NCBI GenBank assembly: GCA_965153455.1
Contig: OZ234495.1
Location: 15,186,875 to 15,250,874, forward strand
Source of the DNA: Sphagnum compactum
Taxonomy: Eukaryota > Bryophyta > Sphagnopsida > Sphagnales
Length of the DNA stretch: 64,000 bases
Direction: 5' to 3'
The notes under the pieces are model-generated. The model searched no databases, was not told the origin of the DNA, and saw nothing but the letters and a program-made list of their open reading frames with translations. Shown piece after piece: positions 57,422-64,000 of this stretch; within the stretch, counting starts at the first letter, position 1, and each line of letters begins with the position of its first letter. Both the position numbers and the translations under genes were made by a program.

Positions 57422-58012
57422 ATGTGGGAAAACTCTCATGAAGTGGCAGGAGCACCGTCTGTGGAGGACCAGCGATTCACCGTGAAGACTGTATATGACT
57501 ATTTGCGAGCCAAAGGGAAGCCAGTACCCACAGGGAAACCTCAGGTGGTTGGCCATAAAGTGGATCTTTGTAGCTTGGCAAAGCTCGCTTTTGAGGCTGG
57601 TGGACGAGCCCAGGTAGTTGTTCACTAGTCACATTGCATGTCCAGAATTTCTTGCACTTAAAAATGGGTGGGAAGATTTCATATTACTGTCCCTGTCACA
57701 TTGCATGGAAAATGACAAGGTTTACAAGTTTTGCCACCACCATTTTTTTTTCCTTCATTGGACTAGCTCTCGGTTGGATGGAGATGAAAGGAAAAAAATT
57801 ACTTCAAAAACAGGAATTTGATGCTGTAAGTGTGGTTTGTGTGGCAGTTTGATTCAGATTCTGGTTTCCAACAATTCATTGGGGCAAACTTCCAACTGGA
57901 TACAGCATCAGAGAAGGACAAGGAACGAGCCTTGGAGCGGCTCAAGAAATTGTATGATCAAGTGTTGTATGACTATGTTGAAGACCTGGTTGCCAGTGAT
58001 CAACTGAATTGA
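57422..58012 (+). CDS. Short ARID-like protein, two or more exons
   Basis: Exons (57422)-57613 and 57848-58012 join in phase 0; 118 aa from the ATG at 57422. The frame is open further 5' to a possible acceptor TTTGCAG at 57343-57349 (GYRGEFDACVVIKKRVLEVV...), so an upstream exon is possible. The sequence KTVYDYLRAKGKPVPTGKPQ, VVGHKVDLCSLAKLAFEAGG, then SEKDKERALERLKKLYDQVL, YDYVEDL follows the helical pattern of ARID DNA-binding domains (FYxFLxxxGxPxP...GGxxLDLxxLYxxVxxxGG...LxxxYxxxLxxYE). The match is by pattern only. It starts 290 bp after the oxygenase stop on the same strand; whether it is a separate gene or an alternative 3' end of the oxygenase transcript is unresolved. Confidence 0.5.
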
Positions 58013-59800
58013 AAGTAAAAAAACACATGAATGGAAAAGAACCCACTATTGGAGCATTTTGTACTAGCAGAGCAGGAGAGAAAATCCAATAGGTTTTAAC
58101 ATCCAGAAAAGAGCTGCTGACATGTACTATGACCCAATCGTTTCTTGTGGGCACTCTTTTGCTACACATTTTAGAGGGGGATTTGTTTTGTGAATTTTCA
58201 CATTGGATTCATAAGTGCTACTCCTTTGCCTGTTTTTCAGAGTAACACAAATGTTTAGGAGTTAAAAGGGCTGCAAAATTATGCTGAAATGCACACCATG
58301 CGAAGGTGCAAAAGGTGACCCACTTTCTGGCCTTTTGTTAGGCTAACCACAGGCTTATTTTCTGTGTACAGACCAGAACTTTTTAAGTCACAGAGGAATT
58401 TAACTCTTGAGTTATGGGAGTCTCCATTTTCTCATTTTCAGGTCTACATTATTTTGCTCCTGTTTGGTAGCAATTCTCTGGTGCAGGCAAAGGTTTGAGT
58501 GCAGATTTGAGACCAATCTTGAACATGGATTCATTCTTTTAAAGACTTGTATATCAGGTGGGTATGAAAGAGAAATTCTTTTGGTGGGTGGTGGCCTTAA
58601 ATGCTGAGGCTTGTTCCAAGTGTCAATAGCTCAGTTTCATAGGAATAGTGACCAGCTTCTGATGAATTATTGGTTAGCATCAGAAGGTGGACATCAGAAC
58701 ATGTTTCTAGTTGAGATGACACCCATCATGTGCACATGTTGTGAACTCTGTGAAAACCTTGATAAGAATAGTTAATCCACATTCTTGCACTCACACTGAA
58801 CTTTTGTAATTATCATTTCTTGACCAATTTCTTCACTGATTCACTCAGTTTGAGGAAACTCTTAAATCCTATCCTCAAGACATTGTCCCAATTTCTACCT
58901 TCTTGCAGGGGAATTGGCAAGAAAACAAAGTCAGATGGGTATGAGGAGTTAAAACACTAGAAAATTTGTGTTGTGGTTTGAGGGTCACAAATTGAAGGTT
59001 TTTCAGAGGAGTTCCACCAACACCAACATAGTAGCTTATAAACAGTAATTTGGATGAGGTTCAAGGCTTTTAACAGAGGCATCTAATTCTGCCAACTTCA
59101 GCTAATGTTTTCAAAAGCTTTGAGTCTTGCAGTATTTGAGCTGAGGGATTCCATGAATGAAGTGTGGAAAAGACTCACATCAATGCAAATCATCAAAATG
59201 GATACAATCAAGTTGAATGAGTCCCATGCATAACCTACAAATGGTTATATGAACTTGCATCCCAACAAAAACCCTAAAAGTTTATTATTTCATGCCAATG
59301 CATCATCATATTTTCCCATGAATCCACGTTTTTTGGGGGATGATTAGGTTATATAATTGGGAAGTGTTAGGTAATTTTGAGTTGCATTTAATACAACCCA
59401 ACCTTTGATCATAAAGTACAAAGGGATATGAAAAATCCTAAAATTGATATTGGGGTGAGAGAAAATGATCAACACCAACTCAAATCTTCTCCATGCCCCA
59501 ATTTCATCCAACTTGTGTCCCACCCCTCATTCTAGCAAGGAGGACAAATTGTCTACAATTTGCAATTGTTTAAGATGGTAACAAGTAGCTCTATCACAAG
59601 AAGCTTTATCCTAAAATAATGATTCTCATGAAATCCTACTAGAAGACGCAATGTAATTGTATTAATTTTATTGACTACGATTAAATTGTTTAAGAGTTCA
59701 TTGGCTTTATGAGAAATAATGTTTATTTTCCAATTTTGTGATGTAATTAGGTGTTCACCCAATTTTTTTCTTGAACCCCCAAAAAAATAATTGAAATTAA
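58013..59800. other. No gene recognised
   Basis: The first part is probably the 3' region of the preceding gene. Only short frames without motifs occur. Confidence 0.45.
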
Positions 59801-59817
59801 GTTTTAATTGAAAACAA

Positions 59818-60010
59818 ATCAGGTGGTCACCCAATGGTCTTCTTCTTGGATGTGGGAGAAAATGCATCGAGTGTCCACAAAATGCCTTTCCTTGAAAGCT
59901 CCCAAAAAAAACATTTTTGGAAAAAAAACATTTGGATTCAGGTGGCCACCCAATGGTTTTCTTCTTGCATGTATGAGGAAAAGCATTGAAAAGCCACCCA
60001 ATGTTTTTTT
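59818..60010 (+). repeat. Tandem duplication (~120 bp) around GGTGGCCACCCAATGG
   Basis: TCAGGTGGTCACCCAATGGT then CTTCTTCTTGGATGTGGGAG (59818) recurs at 59938 as TCAGGTGGCCACCCAATGGT then TTTCTTCTTGCATGTATGAG. Diverged GGGTGGCCACCTAATGTT strings reappear near 62265, so the family continues at lower identity. Confidence 0.65.
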
Positions 60011-60734
60011 TTAATCTATGTTTAAATCTATTTAACTTGAGTTTCAATTACATTGCTTTTGTTTTTGGCAAGATTTTGCATATGTTAACATGTTAGAAAC
60101 TCTTTGCAAAAATCTCACAATATGTTAAATTCTTGACTTTGGCTGATAATGTTTTAAAATTCAAAGTTCTTGTAATTCCCTTTACAAAAATTTCAAAAAA
60201 CACAAATTTTTTTCAAAATGTTTGTTGTAAACTTTGCACATCAAAAGAATTTTTTTTCTTTTTCTACCATATTCTTAAGACACTTCTATCAAAACATGCA
60301 ACACACACATAATTACATGAAGTTGTGGGTTTCATACAAAATCTCAAATATGATCTTTGAAGTCTCCTTCAAATTAATTAACACATGGATGTAACACCTC
60401 AAAAAGTAACAAAGTTCAATGACCCACCTTTGTGCCTAGTGCTTGTGCAAAACATCTCTATTTCAATGCACAGCAAGTTTTGTGCAAAATTACACAAGAT
60501 GATCATCCTTTCTTTCTCACAAATTAGAGGCATAAGTGACACATAACGTACTTATACACACACATATAATCACATAGAACCACATACAATCACTCTGAGT
60601 CATATATCTATATGTATATGTGCACAAAAATTAACATCTCGCACATAGTCATTTGATTTTATGCTTTCTTGCACTCACACACACATCAAACTACACAAAT
60701 AACTACAACCACACATGCATTCAAAAAATGTTTG

Positions 60735-60985
60735 TATTGAAAAGTTGCTTGAATACAAAAAATGATTGCATTGAAAAACTAGTTAAACTGAAAAAAAAAT
60801 TGCATTGAAAAATTAATTGCACTAAAAAAATTATTGCACAAAAAATAAATAAATAAACTAAAAAACTTGATTGGATTGAAAAAATAATTATATTAGAAAA
60901 AATCTTGATTTGAAATTTTTCTTGTATTGGAAAATTGTTTGCATTGAAAACATTTGCACTAAAAAACTACTTATATTGAATAGTT
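60735..60985 (+). repeat. Degenerate minisatellite, ATTGCATTGAAAAA type
   Basis: More than ten imperfect units of about 18-25 bp, each with TTGCATTGAAAAA- or TTGCACTAAAAAA-like sequence. Confidence 0.65.
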
Positions 60986-62896
60986 TTTAACTAATTTTTC
61001 TTTGACTTCAACTAACTTCAAAGTATATCTGATTTCAACTTGACTTTACAAAACCTTATTCATGACCTAATAACTAAACAATGTTCTAAAAACAATTAAC
61101 CAAGATATCATTACCCTTGCCATCCCATATGTTCTAACCATGCACCTCATGTCTCACACCCAAACCCTAAACCTTTTACTACCACCTAGCTTTTTAAAAG
61201 GAGTTGTATAATGCCTCAATCCCAAGTGTAGGACAAAACATTTTTATTACTATCTTTTTTTAAATCGTTATTTTCATTGTTTTACTTTCATTAGGTATAT
61301 TAAGCAGTTTCAATATCTTGTTTTTGGTAATAATTCCATTTATTTTATTTTTATTTTAATTCTCGTTCCATTTTTTTTTGCTTAAAAACTATAACCCCAT
61401 GGATGGGGGAAACAAATTTAATTAATCCAAGGTTATATAATGTTCACCTATGATTTATACATTATAATAAATTGAAGGAGTAAATTTAATCAATTGTTCT
61501 TCTTAAACATCTACAATGGCAGAAAATGTGATATTTAAAATCATTCCATATAAAATAATTTTACAAATGTGAAGACATGTTCATTTTTAATGCAAAAAAT
61601 TTGAAAAATGTGCATGAATATTAACCATTTTTTTAAAACATACAAAATCGTTTTAAAAAAAAAAATTTAAAAAAGGAAGTTAGATTAATCTTTTAATTTT
61701 ACTTTCATGATCATTCTACTTCTTTAAATATTCATGATCATTTTATATTTTACTTATGACCATTTTTTTGTATGTGAAAGGTTATATTTAACTTCACTTT
61801 TAAAGGGAAGCTTTCTAACCATTTGTGAGAATGAACTAAGAATAATGGTAAACATGATGGAGGTTTATCAATTTCATAATATTTTAATGACTTTATGGAA
61901 TGTAATCTATTAGTTGTATTTATTTTTAAGTCTTAATTTTATGATCATTTGGTTTCATTTCAAAATTTAAAAATTCAAAGGGTTTTCAGGAAAAATAAAT
62001 ATAAATAATTGTAAAAGGAAGTGGAGGTCTTGAAAAGGTATTTGAAAAATAATTGTAAAGATAATGGTGAATGGTTTTTTAATTCAAAAAATAAAGTTTC
62101 CAAGAAATCCCAAAAAAATTGAAACTAGCATTTGAACGGCTAATCAATACTATCCACCCATAAAACAAGAAAAAAATTATTTTAAAAATCTCAAATTAGC
62201 ATCAAGTGGCCACTTGATATTATTTATTGAAAAACCAAAATAAGCAAACAAACAAACATTGGGGTGGCCACCTAATGTTCTTTGGTCTTTTTTGTGATTG
62301 AATAGCATCAAGCGGCCTATTAATATTATTTTCTCAAAAAATTAGGGGAAAAGAAATAAAAAGAAACATTGAACAACTACATGATCTCTTTACCTTCCTA
62401 ATGATGAATATCATAAAGTAGCTGCTTAGTACCGTTTCCTCAAAATATTGCAAAAGAAAAAAAAAAACATTGGGCTTTCTATTTTCTTATGAGTGAATAA
62501 TATTGGGTAATTGTTTGATATTCTTTGCTCAAAAACCTAAAAAGACAAAAATAGTGTACAATTGTTGCTCGTTATTTCCTCCCTTAAACTACCAAAAGTA
62601 ATGAATAAATTAAAAAATAAAATTTCCTGAATTGTTTTCCAACTACCTAGCAATACTTGGAAAGGGAAAAAAATTGTAGGTGTAAACAAGAATATGTGTG
62701 TTGTGCATGGAAGCCAATGGGATTTTTTAAAAAACTTTGAGGACAAATTTTCTAAAATTTATGGAAATAAGAAGAATAACATGAAGTAAAAGGGAACAAA
62801 TTATCTTGAAATTGAAAAAGTGAAAATTTCATTAAATAGTTTATGGAATTTAACAATGACCAATGCACATGGGATAAAATGTGGTAGTATTAGAAA
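60986..62896. other. No gene recognised; AT-rich
   Basis: Long A/T tracts and weak repeats only. Confidence 0.5.
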
Positions 62897-63140
62897 CACT
62901 ATAAGAAATTTGGAAATAAATGACTACAATTTTAGTTGCAAAAGACAAAATTTTTGCCTTAATAGACACATGCAACTACAAACCTTGTAGTCGCCTTAGA
63001 TAGGTGGCAAAAGACAAGTAGTTGTAAAAAACTCCATGTGGCATGTATAGTCACACAAGCGGTTGCATATCACTTGCAACTACAAGGATTTTTCATCCAT
63101 TGATTAGTCGTAGGACTATGCAACTACAAATACGACTACA
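62897..63140 (+). mobile_element. Left terminus of a CACTA (En/Spm-type) element
   Basis: CACTATAAGAAATTTGG is a typical CACTA end. Within the next 240 bp GCAACTACAA, GTAGTTGTAA and TAGTTGCAAAAGAC recur in both orientations, as subterminal transposase-binding repeats do. The opposite end (TTATAGTG-like) is not visible before the window ends, so the element may run past it or be truncated. Confidence 0.55.
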
Positions 63141-63295
63141 AAAATATTGGGCAACATTTTTAAAATAAATTTAATTTAAATGATTTGATATATATTTAAA
63201 ATCACATTTGTTAAGTACATTATTTATATTTATGCAATATAACAATTCATATTATTAGTGATTTCATAAATTTTCATTCTATGTAAGGTATTTAC

Positions 63296-63400
63296 GGTCA
63301 ACATTCCATTGTTGACCACAACTATGTCACATGTGAGGTTTGATCCTTAAACCCCAAAGATGGATATCAACTCCTTTGCCATCAAACCACCCCACTTAAT
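63296..63400 (-). repeat. Possible tRNA-derived SINE fragment
   Basis: The minus strand reads TGGTTTGATGGCAAAGGAGT then TTAAGGATCAAACCTCACAT, resembling A- and B-box spacing. It is not a foldable tRNA. Confidence 0.3.
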
Positions 63401-64000
63401 GTGAAAATATAATGGATTGCATTATATTTAACCCATACTTGATTTTAAACATTACACAAACATTAATTTCAATATTTCATATTTTATTGATATTTGTCTA
63501 AATGGAAAAAATTTAAGTTGATTCCTAAAATATACATTAATGTTAATTTTTTTTTAATTTTAAAAAATTGAATTACATTTCGATGATGATTCATTGGAAA
63601 AAAAAATTCAAGAACATGATTTTAAAAATTATTTTACAACTAATATTTAATAATAAAGAATAAATAAATTATCTCCCACATATTAATCCTTCGTTTCATT
63701 AAAAAAAATACTATACAATGTGATTATAAATATATCATAATTTTAATTAATTCACATATAATTTTTATAAATGGATGATATATCTATTACATTTCACAAA
63801 AGAATACAACATATCAATTTAATATTTATGATGTATAATGTTTTTGTATATTTTAAATTCTAATCTAAATCACATTTAGTAATGTTAAATAATTAATGAA
63901 TTTGATGGAATTTTAAGTAAAGTATTTTTACAAATATAATATAAAATGTATCTAAAATTATGGTCAAAGTTTTATGATCAAATAAATGATATATTTCTTA

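Overview
The window is nuclear DNA from a plant or close streptophyte relative. The evidence is spliced GT-AG genes with phase-consistent exons, TTTAGGG/AAACCCTA telomere-like motifs, a plant-type receptor-like kinase domain, a plastid-type J-domain protein, and plant transposon classes (Ty3/gypsy, hAT, PIF/Harbinger, CACTA, Mutator-like termini). It is AT-rich and gene-poor. The species cannot be fixed from the sequence; the content leans towards a TE-rich non-flowering lineage, which is inference.

Layout. 0.2-5.7 kb: a decayed Ty3/gypsy element with the domain order gag - aspartic protease - C5 cytosine DNA methyltransferase - RT remnant - RNase H - integrase - PHD-like finger. The methyltransferase inside a retroelement polyprotein is the most unusual item here. 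5.7-16 kb: no recognisable gene; short dispersed repeats, a Mutator-like TIR element, palindromes and minisatellites. 16.2-16.6 kb: a possible minus-strand exon. 17.4-20.2 kb: a complete seven-exon J-domain protein gene. 20.4-24.3 kb: a 425-bp hAT-type MITE with target-site duplication, a ~150-bp hairpin, and a broken hAT transposase. 25-31 kb: GTT-rich DNA, a ~210-bp satellite interrupted by a 154-bp CACTA MITE, a 56-60 bp minisatellite, foldback elements and another hAT-like MITE. 33-36.3 kb: a TPR-array/protein-kinase fusion gene (about 811 aa, three exons in the modelled part). 39.8-40.4 kb: a PIF/Harbinger transposase pseudogene. 42.0-44.1 kb: a complete seven-exon peptidyl-tRNA hydrolase 2 gene. 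45-53 kb: a MITE-dense stretch. 53.8-58.0 kb: a GC-rich island, a three-exon 2-oxoglutarate/Fe(II)-oxygenase-like gene, and a short two-exon ARID-like gene. 58-64 kb: AT-rich DNA with minisatellites and a CACTA terminus.

The live-looking genes are unrelated housekeeping or signalling genes rather than a pathway: organellar chaperone, recycling of stalled peptidyl-tRNA, an oxygenase-like protein and a kinase. Exon models were built by hand from GT/AG sites and reading-frame phase. Family assignments rest on motifs I recognise; no database search was run.
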